42,341 bases of DNA from CALROG01 sp943369755 (GCA_943369755.1 CALROG020000036.1:1-42341), one strand, 5' to 3'; shown: positions 7,401-15,086, counted from the stretch's first letter. Made by a program: numbers and translations. Notes: generated by a model from the sequence alone, not told the origin.

Positions 7401-9274
7401 GGCAGGCCCTGGGCGTTGTAGGCCCCGCTTTGGCCTCGGGTCTGGCCTGTGGCCAGGTCGGTCACCACTTCAGTCAGCTTGTTGCCCAGGGCGTCGTAGC
7501 TGTAGGCGGTGGTGCGGCCGGCCTCGGTCACCAACACAGGCAAGCGCAAGGTGGGGTGCCACTGGGTCTGCACGGTCTGGGCTTCGGGGCGGCTGGCGGC
7601 GCGGGTTTCGGCCAGCTTCAGGCGGCGCGCGGCGTCCCAGGTGAACAGGGTGGTGATGCCGAGGAAGTCGGTTTCGGATATCGGCAACACTCCTTGCCCA
7701 AAGCTGCGCGACGCAATCTGCGAACCGTCAAGGGGAACGGTTGTACCTTGCAGTCGCAAGTTTCCATCGCCGCCCTGGTAGTTGTGGGTCCGCTGCACGC
7801 CAAGAGGGTCCGTAACCTGAACACGGCTCGGCAGGCTTTCCCCATTCAACTCCGCAGCAAACCCGTCGCCCGTTCCAGTGATCGCGCCGTAGGCAACCTG
7901 AAAGCTATCGGCACCGTTCGCACGGGTTGTGCTTGTTGCGCGGCCGTAAGCGTCGTAGGAATAAGTTTCAAAACGCTGCCCCAATTCGTCAAAAACCCCA
8001 GTCATGGCAAAGGGCCATCGGCTGTCTTCATACACGTAGCGACGCACTGCACCATCCGCCCGCGCGACCGAAGCCAATGCCCCCGCAGAATTGACGGCAT
8101 AGCTGATTTGCTGGGCGTCAGGCGTAAGGACGCTGTTCAACCTGCCTTGCTCGTCGTAGTTAAACCGCAGACTGCGGCCGAATGCATTGGTGACCGAAGT
8201 CAGCAGACTTCCTGCATAGGCGAATCGGCGAGTCCAACCATTGCGCTCGGTCACCGACAACAGTTTTCCAGCCAGGTCGAATTGCCACCGCGATTCGTCG
8301 CTGCCGCGGACGAACAGGGGGCCAGTAGTGTTGTCCGCCAGACTGTCGATGGCGTTGTCGCTTCGCCAGGTGCCGGTGGGGACCTCCAGCATGAAAAGGT
8401 GCCGGCTGCGATCGCCAAGCTTGACGGTGCGCTCTTGGCCGTTCTCGGATCTGTCAATCACACCTGAATGCCCGTGGGCCCAGTTTGGCCCCAGCCCCGC
8501 TACCGGCAATTCACCAGCGCTGCTGTAATGCCGTGTCAGCGTCAAGGAATGCGGCGCCTCGTCGGTCCAATCTGTCTCAGCCTTGATCTTCTCTGCGGTT
8601 GCGGGAAGGATCGGATTGCCCACCGGACAGGTCTGCTCAGGGGGCGCCACCACTGAAATCTGCTTGTCGGTCGCTTTGCAATAGAAGCAAGTGACAGTCA
8701 GTTTGGTGCGGGTCGCAAACTGGGGCGGTCGGTAGTAAAAACTGAATTCGCCTTGGTCGTTGGTGACACCCGTCGTCCTGGCGCCGGAGCTCGAGCGCAC
8801 TTCAATCTCAGTGTTGTGCACGGGCGCACCAGACGGGAACGCAAGCTTCACTGTTTGTTTGATGCTCTTTTCCGCTGGGGCCGTTCGTACTTGGCTCGCC
8901 CCTTCAATCGTGACGTTTGCATAATGCGGGCATTGAACTTCTGGCGAGGGCCGCCAGCTCTGACCGTCGATATTTCCTTCATTTCCGTAAGAGTAATAGA
9001 GCGTCTCGGTGTAATAGCCCACCCCCCAGGTGTACTGGCGAGGCGGGGTTGCCAGCAGGCGCGAAGGCACGTCCCGTGCGGCGTCTATTTGCGGGCCTCT
9101 GGTGGGCGCTGGGTACTTTCCAATGAACTCGTACCAGTCCGCTTGCAACGCAGCTTCGGGCGTCGGCATGCGAATCTGGTAAGTAAATGGCCCTGAGCAA
9201 TAGAGAAACTGAGCTTGAGCAACTCCGCCAATGGACGCCAGCAGCAGCGCCGCAGCAATACGCTTCGGAAACAC
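4424..9274 (-). CDS. Full-length Rhs protein with C-terminal Tlde1-like toxin domain
   Basis: With the preferred GTG start (9274; AAAAGG about 11 nt upstream) this is 1616 residues. A Sec-type signal (MFPKRIAAALLLASIGGVAQ) is followed by about 240 residues without a PAAR domain, including a carboxypeptidase-regulatory-like beta segment. A CPVGNPILPATAEKI motif opens the Rhs part, followed by a long YD-repeat shell (SYSYDALGN/YDPRGRL type) ending at NRFSYVEGNPASRVDPLGL. The last ~130 residues hold GPLPQGTY, His1580 (IIHNGN) and Cys1593 (SSEGCII), matching the Tlde1/DUF2778 L,D-transpeptidase-like toxin pattern. The likely action is on peptidoglycan in the periplasm of a rival. An in-frame ATG at 9517 with a purine-rich site would add 81 residues and sits closer to the predicted promoter; I rate it less likely because it buries the signal peptide. 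Confidence 0.85.
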   Translation of the reverse strand: MFPKRIAAALLLASIGGVAQAQFLYCSGPFTYQIRMPTPEAALQADWYEFIGKYPAPTRGPQIDAARDVPSRLLATPPRQYTWGVGYYTETLYYSYGNEGNIDGQSWRPSPEVQCPHYANVTIEGASQVRTAPAEKSIKQTVKLAFPSGAPVHNTEIEVRSSSGARTTGVTNDQGEFSFYYRPPQFATRTKLTVTCFYCKATDKQISVVAPPEQTCPVGNPILPATAEKIKAETDWTDEAPHSLTLTRHYSSAGELPVAGLGPNWAHGHSGVIDRSENGQERTVKLGDRSRHLFMLEVPTGTWRSDNAIDSLADNTTGPLFVRGSDESRWQFDLAGKLLSVTERNGWTRRFAYAGSLLTSVTNAFGRSLRFNYDEQGRLNSVLTPDAQQISYAVNSAGALASVARADGAVRRYVYEDSRWPFAMTGVFDELGQRFETYSYDAYGRATSTTRANGADSFQVAYGAITGTGDGFAAELNGESLPSRVQVTDPLGVQRTHNYQGGDGNLRLQGTTVPLDGSQIASRSFGQGVLPISETDFLGITTLFTWDAARRLKLAETRAASRPEAQTVQTQWHPTLRLPVLVTEAGRTTAYSYDALGNKLTEVVTDLATGQTRGQSGAYNAQGLPAQMTDARGGQWAYSYDAQGNRTTERNPLGHETRWQYDGAGRVTRQTEANGLVSSYSYDPRGRLTQASRGGEATTYSYTPTGLLASASLPSGHAINYQYDAAQRLTGASDNRGNSVAYTLDGMGNRVREEVKDAGGAIALVTARVINSLNKVAAVQGASGQTTALGYDANGEPISQTDPLNQTTRQTLDGLKRPSATTFADNAAATQAWNQLDQLTQVTDPKGVATQYVRNAFGEVLSEASPDTGTTSYQRDAAGAVVAMTDARGITTQISRDALGRPVQTTRGPAHQTVYTWDTQQKGYLAKVEDPSGATTWERDAQGRTLRKTQLVNDNPANPASFSTAYSYSAGGELAAITYPSGLKVSYQRNAAGQISAISTQVPGRNKPVTPFVSNLTHTALGQPKAWNWVNGAAASRSFDADGRMTDTEFASYSYDDASRIASITQNLWASRTVTQTVGTTTATVTQLYQTPLRWFAGYDNRNRLTSFERAGAQTSYTYDANSNRLSAIDASTSDTDLDGQFEQSDFNQSTRQALNIASDSNRLLGFSQNLTRMRGDRTISSATSNVNYTLDAAGNLTSDGLRTFDYDEANRISKARIFKDGEAARISYLHNAQGQRVFKGEPSTEQTLPSQAELGQGFIDWLKANFKWMFAQAQANTSIGTAYTFGGGPIPSWAILGEYDNGAAKGAGRSEYIWLPTPGGAIPVGMFRNGNFFAIHTDHLGTPRLMTNEDNQPVWQWPYSAFGTTKPTGVLKATANPRTAVVVIDNTPLPPQGREKQRAQAAAPMNSNIVLLKATAAPEMNLRFPGQYEDAEMGTFYNYFRSYQPNQGRYTQGDPIGLEGGLNRFSYVEGNPASRVDPLGLEWTYQQSTGNMYSGGNNPSATVLVGTGYAGHGVGVNNSALEGIPDIGPLPQGTYTIGDQQTIVTRDRNGNPRATLDGAMRLIPDPENWMFGRSGFIIHNGNMRTRTSSEGCIIQQPSVRNLIGASGDRRLRVVP

Positions 9275-9547
9275 AACGCGGGTTGCCTTTTCATGTGCCG
9301 GGGGCCGCGTCAAATCTCGAGAAATTTTTATGCAGCCAAACAGTCGATGCAGGCGAGGACAGTCGTTGCCCGGGGAGAACCGCAAACCCAGGGGGCGGCG
9401 ATGAAGGATAAAAGTGGCTCGATACGCACAAGCACACAAGGCGAGCAGCCCCCGGCACACCTGCGCCGCTAACCGCGCGAATAGCCCGCGCGCGCAGGCC
9501 GAATTTAGGTCCGTCATTCCCCGCCCCTGAATTTTGTTTGGTCGCGC

Positions 9548-9576
9548 AATATAACTAGTTAGAACTAGCAATACAA
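9548..9576 (-). promoter_or_regulatory. Predicted rhs promoter with palindrome in the spacer
   Basis: On the minus strand TTGTAT (9576-9571) and TATATT (9553-9548) are 17 bp apart. The perfect palindrome ctagttagaactag (9555-9568) fills most of the spacer, in an AT-rich island inside GC-rich DNA. An operator overlapping the promoter is a reasonable reading. The region 9275-9547 between it and the preferred rhs start holds no separate gene that I can support. Confidence 0.45.
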
Positions 9577-9663
9577 GCCTGTCAAACTTACGGGGGGGTG
9601 CCCACACAGGGTATTCCCCGTGCGCTAAAGCGCGGCCCTTCGCCCCCGCTTCCCACAAAATAA

Positions 9664-9678
9664 GCACTCCCTTGGTGC
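9664..9678 (+). promoter_or_regulatory. NtrC-type binding site
   Basis: The sequence GCACTCCCTTGGTGC is an exact match to the NtrC consensus GCACY-N5-RGTGC. It lies about 50 bp upstream of the start site predicted from the sigma-54 element at 9695. One site is visible; NtrC sites are often paired and further upstream, so strength is uncertain. Confidence 0.6.
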
Positions 9679-9694
9679 ACCTGCAAAACACCCC

Positions 9695-9710
9695 CGGCAC
9701 CAAATTTGCT
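9695..9710 (+). promoter_or_regulatory. Sigma-54 promoter of the ABC transporter/ureD operon
   Basis: CGGCACCAAATTTGCT has the invariant GG (9696-9697) and GC (9708-9709) separated by exactly 10 bases, with GGCAC and TTGC flanks as in the -24/-12 consensus. Transcription would start near 9721, 36 bp before the ATG at 9757. Together with the NtrC site upstream it indicates nitrogen-limitation control. Confidence 0.65.
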
Positions 9711-9756
9711 TTGAACCTGTTGGTTGTATTTATTTCTCTGCCTGGAGCCTCTTCAA

Positions 9757-10794
9757 ATGAAAAAACGCATCTTCCTCAAGACCACTGCGGCGCTGGCCGC
9801 TGCCGTTGCCTTTGGCTCGGCTAGCGCCCAGACCTTGACGCCCATCAAGTTCCAGCTCGACTGGCGCTTTGAAGGCCCTGCCGCTTTGTTCCTGGCGTCC
9901 ACCGCCAAGGGTTACTACAAGGCCGCGGGCCTGGACGTAACCATTGACGCGGGCAACGGCTCGGGCGGCACGGTGACGCGGGTGGCCTCGGGCACCTACG
10001 ACATGGGCTTTGCCGACCTGGCCGCGCTGATGGAATTTCACGCCAACAACCCCGACGCACCCAACAAGCCGGTGGCGGTGATGATGGTCTACAACAACAC
10101 CCCCGCGGCGGTGCTGGCGCTCAAAAAGAGCGGCATCAAGACCCCGGCCGACCTGAACGGCAAGAAGCTGGGTGCCCCGGGTTTTGACGCAGGCCGCAAG
10201 GCCTTCCCGATCTTCGCCAAGGCCAACAACATCTCGGGCGTGCAGTGGACCAGCATGGACCCGCCGCTGCGCGAGACCATGCTGGTGCGCGGCGACATTG
10301 ACGCCATTACCGGCTTCTCGTTCACCTCTTTGCTCAACCTGGAAGCCCGCGGCATCAAGACCGAAGACATCGTGGTGCTGCCCTTCCCCGAGCACGGCGT
10401 CAAGCTGTATGGCAACGTGATCATTGCCACGCCCAAGATGATCAAAGAAAACCCGAAGGCCGTCACCGCCTTCCTGTCGGCCTTTGCCAAGGGCGCCAAG
10501 GAAGTGATGGCCAACCCCGACCCGGCCATTGACTACGTGAAGGCGCGCGACGGCATCATCAACGTTGACCTGGAAAAGCGCCGCCTGCGCATGGCCATTG
10601 ACGCGGTGGTTGCCAGCCCGGACGCACGCGCCGAAGGCTTCGGTTTGGTCAACGGCGGTCGGCTGTCGCTGATGGCCTCGCAGGTGTCGGACTCGTTCAA
10701 CACCAAGACCCGCATCGACCCCACCGCAGTGTGGACGGACAAACTGCTGCCCACCAAGGCAGAGCTGAACATCCTGCCCCCGGTGAAGAAGTAA
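9757..10794 (+). CDS. NMT1/THI5-like ABC transporter substrate-binding protein
   Basis: A 345-residue periplasmic binding protein starting at ATG 9757, with GGAG nine bases upstream. The signal peptide is MKKRIFLKTTAALAAAVAFG, then SASA. Family hallmarks are FQLDWRFEGPAALFLASTAK, a GTYDMGFADLAALM segment and a late VWTDKLLP stretch. Members bind pyrimidines, thiamine precursors, riboflavin, taurine or other small organics. The downstream deaminase, ureD and the sigma-54/NtrC promoter suggest a nitrogen-containing heterocycle or a urea-releasing compound as ligand (inference). An upstream in-frame ATG at 9724 is rejected because it precedes both the ribosome site and the signal peptide. Confidence 0.85.
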   Translation: MKKRIFLKTTAALAAAVAFGSASAQTLTPIKFQLDWRFEGPAALFLASTAKGYYKAAGLDVTIDAGNGSGGTVTRVASGTYDMGFADLAALMEFHANNPDAPNKPVAVMMVYNNTPAAVLALKKSGIKTPADLNGKKLGAPGFDAGRKAFPIFAKANNISGVQWTSMDPPLRETMLVRGDIDAITGFSFTSLLNLEARGIKTEDIVVLPFPEHGVKLYGNVIIATPKMIKENPKAVTAFLSAFAKGAKEVMANPDPAIDYVKARDGIINVDLEKRRLRMAIDAVVASPDARAEGFGLVNGGRLSLMASQVSDSFNTKTRIDPTAVWTDKLLPTKAELNILPPVKK

Positions 10795-10796
10795 GC

Positions 10797-11606
10797 ATGG
10801 CATTCGTCGATTTCCAGAACGTCTGGCTGGCCTACAACGAGGAGCTGCTCGCGGCCGGCCAGTTTGCGGTGGAAGACATCACGCTGAAGGTCAACGACGG
10901 CGAGTTCATCGCCATCGTGGGCCCTTCGGGATGTGGCAAGTCCACCTTCATGAAGCTGACCACCGGCCTGAAGATGCCCAGCAAGGGCAGCATTCAGATT
11001 GGTGGCCAGCCAGTGACCGGGCCGCTGAAGATCAGCGGCATGTCGTTTCAGGCACCGTCCCTGTTGCCCTGGCGCACCACGCTGGACAACGTGCTGCTGC
11101 CGCTGGAAATCGTCGAGCCCTTTCGCAGCGAGTTCAAGCAGCGCAAAGCCGAGTTTGAAGCCCGCGCCATCGACCTGCTCAAGTCTGTAGGCTTGGGCGG
11201 CTATGAGCGCAAGTTCCCCTGGGAGCTGTCGGGCGGCATGCAGCAGCGCGCCAGTATCTGCCGCGCCCTGGTGCACGAGCCCAAGATGCTGCTGCTGGAC
11301 GAGCCCTTTGGCGCACTGGACGCCTTCACCCGTGAAGAGCTGTGGTGCAACCTGCGCGACCTGCAAGCCATCAAGAAATTCAACGTGATTTTGGTGACCC
11401 ACGACCTGCGCGAGTCGGTGTTTCTGGCCGACACGGTGTATGTGATGAGCAAGAGCCCGGGCCGCTTTGTGCTGCAGCGCCAGATTGACCTGCCGCGCCC
11501 GCGCGACCTTGAAATCACCTACACCCCTGAGTTCACCGACATCGTGCACGAGCTGCGCGGGCATATCGGCGCAATCCGCAAAACCGGCGTGGTGGTACCC
11601 CAATGA
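10797..11606 (+). CDS. ABC transporter ATP-binding protein (NitT/TauT-like)
   Basis: A 269-residue ATPase starting two bases after the stop of the binding protein gene. It has a Walker A motif (GPSGCGKST), a Q-loop region (ISGMSFQAPSLLPWRT), the signature LSGGMQQRASICRAL, Walker B (MLLLDEPFGALD) and the switch His in ILVTHDLRES. It is close in type to SsuB/TauB/ThiZ ATPases that energise uptake of small organic solutes. It overlaps the permease gene by 4 bp (ATGA), so the three components form one transporter. Confidence 0.9.
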   Translation: MAFVDFQNVWLAYNEELLAAGQFAVEDITLKVNDGEFIAIVGPSGCGKSTFMKLTTGLKMPSKGSIQIGGQPVTGPLKISGMSFQAPSLLPWRTTLDNVLLPLEIVEPFRSEFKQRKAEFEARAIDLLKSVGLGGYERKFPWELSGGMQQRASICRALVHEPKMLLLDEPFGALDAFTREELWCNLRDLQAIKKFNVILVTHDLRESVFLADTVYVMSKSPGRFVLQRQIDLPRPRDLEITYTPEFTDIVHELRGHIGAIRKTGVVVPQ

Positions 11607-12370
11607 AAATTACCCGAAAAATGGAACGCTGGTCACCCCTGGTGGTGCTGGTGGCGGTGCTGCTGCTGTGGCAACTGGTGGTGGTGGCGTTCAATATCGC
11701 CGACTTCATTTTCCCCAGCCCCTGGCAGATTGCCAAAGAGTTTGTGGAGTTCAGGGGCCCGCTGCTCGAAGCCGCCTGGAAGACCTTCTGGGTCACCATG
11801 CTGGGTTTTGCGGTGGCAATTTTTGTGGGCGTGCTGCTGGGCTTTTTGATCGGCAGCTCCCGGCTGGCCTACACCGCGCTGTACCCCTTGATGGTGGCGT
11901 TCAACGCGGTGCCCAAAGCCGCCGTGGTGCCAATTCTGGTGGTGTGGTTCGGCATTGGCGTGGGCCCGGGCATTCTGACGGCGTTTTTGATCTCGTTCTT
12001 CCCGATCACGGTGAACATTGCCACCGGGCTGGCCACACTGGAGCCCGAGCTTGAAGACGTGTTGCGGGTGCTGGGTGCCAAGCGCTGGGACGTGCTGGTC
12101 AAGGTTGGCCTGCCGCGCTCGCTGCCCTACTTTTACGGCTCGCTCAAAATCGCCATCACCCTGGCGTTTGTGGGCACGGTGCTGGCTGAAATGACGGCCG
12201 GCGACTCCGGCATTGGCTACCTGATGCAAACCGCTGGCTCACAGCAACGCCTGCCGCTGGCTTTTGCCGGGCTGGTCACCATCGGGGCCATGGCCATGGC
12301 CATGTATGAGCTGTTCAGCCTGGTTGAAAAGCGCACCACCGGCTGGGCGCACCGCGGCTCGCAGCACTAA
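11603..12370 (+). CDS. ABC transporter permease (NitT/TauT/SsuC-like)
   Basis: A 255-residue inner-membrane protein with about six hydrophobic segments, starting MKITRKMERWSPLVVLVAVL. The BPD-transporter EAA loop is visible around GLATLEPELEDVLRVLGAKR, where it contacts the ATPase. It pairs with the adjacent ATPase and binding protein for substrate import. The start overlaps the ATPase stop in an ATGA. The next gene, a deaminase, follows after 15 bp and is probably co-transcribed. Confidence 0.9.
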   Translation: MKITRKMERWSPLVVLVAVLLLWQLVVVAFNIADFIFPSPWQIAKEFVEFRGPLLEAAWKTFWVTMLGFAVAIFVGVLLGFLIGSSRLAYTALYPLMVAFNAVPKAAVVPILVVWFGIGVGPGILTAFLISFFPITVNIATGLATLEPELEDVLRVLGAKRWDVLVKVGLPRSLPYFYGSLKIAITLAFVGTVLAEMTAGDSGIGYLMQTAGSQQRLPLAFAGLVTIGAMAMAMYELFSLVEKRTTGWAHRGSQH

Positions 12371-12385
12371 GCGCCCGGCCCGCCC

Positions 12386-12859
12386 ATGACCCCGGCGCAA
12401 ACCGTGGCCGCCTTGCAGCGCGCCAACCAGGTGGCCCGCCGGGCCATGGGCCTGGGCCGCCATCCGTTTGGGGCCATTCTGGTCGCCCCCGATGGCCACA
12501 CCGTGCTGGCCGAGCAGGGCAATGTAGATACGGTCAACCATGCTGAATCAGTGCTGGCCCGCAGCGCAGCACAGAACTACAGCGCCAGCTACCTGTGGCA
12601 GTGCACCCTGGTCACCACGGTGGAGCCCTGCGCCATGTGCGCCGGCACCCAGTACTGGGCGCACATTGGCCGGCTGGTCTACGGCATGACCGAGTCGCGC
12701 CTGCTTGAACTCACCGGCAACCACGAAGAAAACCCGACCATGGCGCTGCCCTGCCGCGAAGTGTTTGCCCGTGGCCAGAAGGCCATAGAGGTGGTTGGGC
12801 CGGTGCCAGCGGCAGAAGCTGAAATTGCCGCCCTGCACCTTGATTTTTGGCATAAATAG
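12386..12859 (+). CDS. Zinc-dependent nucleobase/nucleoside deaminase
   Basis: A 157-residue protein of the cytidine/deoxycytidylate deaminase superfamily. The zinc site is His52 with catalytic Glu54 (NHAESVLARS) and Cys82/Cys85 (EPCAMCAG). An early HPFGAILV strand and total length resemble guanine deaminase and tRNA adenosine deaminase relatives. It would hydrolyse an exocyclic amino group to release ammonia. Its place at the end of a transporter operon and before ureD suggests that it acts on the imported compound. The true substrate (guanine, cytosine, a pyrimidine or a triazine) cannot be read from the sequence. Confidence 0.8.
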   Translation: MTPAQTVAALQRANQVARRAMGLGRHPFGAILVAPDGHTVLAEQGNVDTVNHAESVLARSAAQNYSASYLWQCTLVTTVEPCAMCAGTQYWAHIGRLVYGMTESRLLELTGNHEENPTMALPCREVFARGQKAIEVVGPVPAAEAEIAALHLDFWHK

Positions 12860-12860
12860 C

Positions 12861-12906
12861 CTGTAGCCCGCATGCAGGCTGCGTGAGACACTATAAAAAG
12901 AATAGC
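12861..12906 (+). repeat. Family 1 dispersed repeat, copy e
   Basis: Begins ctgtagcccgcatgcagg and continues gcgtgagacactataaaaagaatagc. It occupies nearly all of the 53 bp between the deaminase and ureD and supplies the purine-rich sequence just before the ureD start. It is more diverged than the other copies. Confidence 0.6.
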
Positions 12907-12912
12907 AACTCA

Positions 12913-13743
12913 ATGCCCTGGCACGCCCGACTCTCACTTGACTACACCCTGGAAGCGGGCCGCACCGCCGCCCGCTTCAGCCACGAGGGGCCGCTGCGCG
13001 TGCTGCAAAGCCTGTACCCGGAAGGCGACGCGATTTGCCACAACGTGCTGGTGCACCCGCCCAGCGGTCTGGTCGGCGGCGACACCCTGGACATTCAGGT
13101 CACCGCACAGGCCGGCGCACATGGCCTGGTAACCACGCCCGGTGCCACACGCTTTTACCGCTCTGAGGGCGAAGCCGCGCTGCAGCGCAGCCAACTGCGC
13201 CTGAGCGACGGCGCGCGGCTTGAGTGGCTGCCGCTGGAGGCCCTGTGCTACAGCGGCTGCATTGCGCAAAACCACCTGACGCTGGCCCTCGCCCCCGGCG
13301 CTGAGGTACTGGGCTGGGACGTCACCGCGCTGGGCTTGCCCCATGCCGACCTGCCCTTTGTGCGCGGCAGCTTTACCCAGCACATTGAGCTGCCCGGCGT
13401 ATGGCTGGAGCGCGGGCGCATTGACGCCACCGACGCCCGCCTGATGGACGGGCCGCTGGGCCTGGCCGGGCAGCGCTGCATGGCCACGCTGTTTTTTGCC
13501 AGCGGCAGCGACATCCCGCGGGCCCGGCGCGACGTCGCGCTGGAGGCGGCCCGCGCGCTGATTGAAACCGATGCCCTGTGCCGCATGGCCGGTGCCACCG
13601 CGCCGCACCCGCGGGTGCTGATGGTGCGGGTGCTGGCCCCGGTGGTCGAGCCGGCGATGCAGTTGCTCAAGGCGGTGCGCGGCCAGTGGCGGCAATCGCT
13701 GTGGGGCTTGCAGACCAACACGCCGCGCATCTGGAGCGCCTGA
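12913..13743 (+). CDS. ureD: Urease accessory protein UreD
   Basis: A 276-residue UreD/UreH-type scaffold that, with UreF and UreG, forms the complex delivering nickel to apo-urease in the cytoplasm. Recognisable stretches are HEGPLRVLQSLYPEG, VHPPSGLVGGDTL, TTPGATRFYRS and EWLPLEALCYSG. I chose ATG 12913 (MPWHARLSL). A GTG at 12883 would also be in frame but lies in the repeat and adds atypical residues. The gene is separated from ureABCEFG by about 14 kb but lies in the sigma-54-driven transporter operon, so it may share nitrogen control with the main urease operon. Confidence 0.92.
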   Translation: MPWHARLSLDYTLEAGRTAARFSHEGPLRVLQSLYPEGDAICHNVLVHPPSGLVGGDTLDIQVTAQAGAHGLVTTPGATRFYRSEGEAALQRSQLRLSDGARLEWLPLEALCYSGCIAQNHLTLALAPGAEVLGWDVTALGLPHADLPFVRGSFTQHIELPGVWLERGRIDATDARLMDGPLGLAGQRCMATLFFASGSDIPRARRDVALEAARALIETDALCRMAGATAPHPRVLMVRVLAPVVEPAMQLLKAVRGQWRQSLWGLQTNTPRIWSA

Positions 13744-13753
13744 GCCCGGCGGC

Positions 13754-14971
13754 TCAGCCCGGCACAGTCACCAGCCCGTCGGCCTTGAACATGGCCTTGA
13801 TGCCGCGCACCGCCTGGCGGGTGCGGGCCTCGTTTTCGATCAGGGCAAAGCGCACATGGCCGTCGCCCTGGTCGCCAAAGCCGATGCCGGGCGACACGCA
13901 GACCTTGGCTTTCTCCAGCAACTGCTTGGCAAACTCCAGTGAACCCAGGTGGCGGTAGGGCTCGGGAATGCGGGCCCAGATGTACATGCTGGCCTTGGGG
14001 CAGTCCACTGCCCAGCCCGCCTCCATCAAGCCCTTGTAGAGCACGTCGCGGCGGCTCTGGTATTGGGCGGCAATTTCCTGCACACAAGTCTGGTCGCCCT
14101 CCAGCGCGGCAATGGCCGCCACCTGCAGCGGCGTGAAGGTGCCGTAGTCGTGGTAGCTCTTGATGCGCGCCAGGGCGGCCACCAGGTCGGGGTTGCCCAC
14201 CATGAAGCCAATCCGCCAGCCCGCCATGTTGTAGCTTTTGCTGAGGGTGAAGAACTCCACCGCCACGTCTTTGGCACCGGGCACCTGCATGATGGACGGG
14301 GCCCGCCAGCCGTCGAACACGATGTCGGCATAGGCCAGGTCGTGTACCACCAGAATGTCGTGCTTTTTGGCCAGTGCAATCACGCGCTCAAAAAACTCCA
14401 GCTCCACACACTGCGCCGTGGGGTTGGACGGAAAGCCAAAAATCATCATCTTGGGCTTGGGGTAGCTGCCGCGAATGGTCTTTTCAAGCTCGGCGAAAAA
14501 GTCCACATCTGACGACACCGGGATCGAGCGGATGTCGGCCCCCGCAATCACCGCGCCGTAAATGTGAATCGGGTAGCTTGGGTCGGGCACCAGCACGGTG
14601 TCGCCGCGGTCCAGCGTGGCCAGCATCAGGTGGGCCAGGCCTTCTTTGGATCCAATGGTGACGATGGCCTCGGTGTCGGGGTTAATGTCTACGGCGTAGC
14701 GCTCCTTGTACCAATGGCTGATGGCGCGGCGCAGGCGCGGTATGCCCTTGCTGGCGCTGTAGCCATGGGTGTCGGGGCGCTGGGCTACTTCGGTCAGCTT
14801 GGCCACAATGTGCGCGGGCGTGGCCCCGTCGGGGTTGCCCATGCTCATGTCGATGATGTCTTCACCGCGGCGCCGGGCCGCCAGCTTGAGTTCAGCCGTG
14901 ATGTTGAAGACGTAAGGGGGAAGGCGGTCAATGCGCGCAAAGCGGCGCTTGGCCAGGGAGGCAGCGGTCAT
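13754..14971 (-). CDS. alaC: Alanine-type PLP aminotransferase (AlaC-like)
   Basis: A 405-residue class I/II aminotransferase. It shows IDMSMGNPDGATP, YSASKGIPRLRRAI, the substrate/cofactor loop GFPSNPTAQ, and the PLP Lys in TLSKSYNMAGWRIGF. The sequence is close to AlaC, which makes alanine from pyruvate and glutamate. The start at ATG 14971 (MTAASLAKRRF) fits the family; the long in-frame extension to 15301 lacks coding character and overlaps the divergent lipoprotein. It converges with ureD with a 10 bp gap and has no evident functional link to urease. Confidence 0.88.
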   Translation of the reverse strand: MTAASLAKRRFARIDRLPPYVFNITAELKLAARRRGEDIIDMSMGNPDGATPAHIVAKLTEVAQRPDTHGYSASKGIPRLRRAISHWYKERYAVDINPDTEAIVTIGSKEGLAHLMLATLDRGDTVLVPDPSYPIHIYGAVIAGADIRSIPVSSDVDFFAELEKTIRGSYPKPKMMIFGFPSNPTAQCVELEFFERVIALAKKHDILVVHDLAYADIVFDGWRAPSIMQVPGAKDVAVEFFTLSKSYNMAGWRIGFMVGNPDLVAALARIKSYHDYGTFTPLQVAAIAALEGDQTCVQEIAAQYQSRRDVLYKGLMEAGWAVDCPKASMYIWARIPEPYRHLGSLEFAKQLLEKAKVCVSPGIGFGDQGDGHVRFALIENEARTRQAVRGIKAMFKADGLVTVPG

Positions 14972-15086
14972 GATGGAACTTTCACGTAAGCGCCCGGAAC
15001 CGTCCGAGCGACGTGGCCCGCCATGCGGGAGGGCCCGGGCAAATGGTAGCCGATGCAGCAACACAGCTTGCCGCCAGTTCAGTACC

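Noticed and set aside
2435..8467. Long plus-strand open frames opposite the Rhs genes
   Set aside because: They are Gly/Val/Ala-rich antisense readings of the YD repeats, lack ribosome sites and domain features, and appear in each Rhs copy.
1..9700. Insertion sequence or transposase in the Rhs region
   Set aside because: No transposase-like frame or terminal inverted repeats were seen; the rearrangements are explained by recombination between Rhs cores and linkers.
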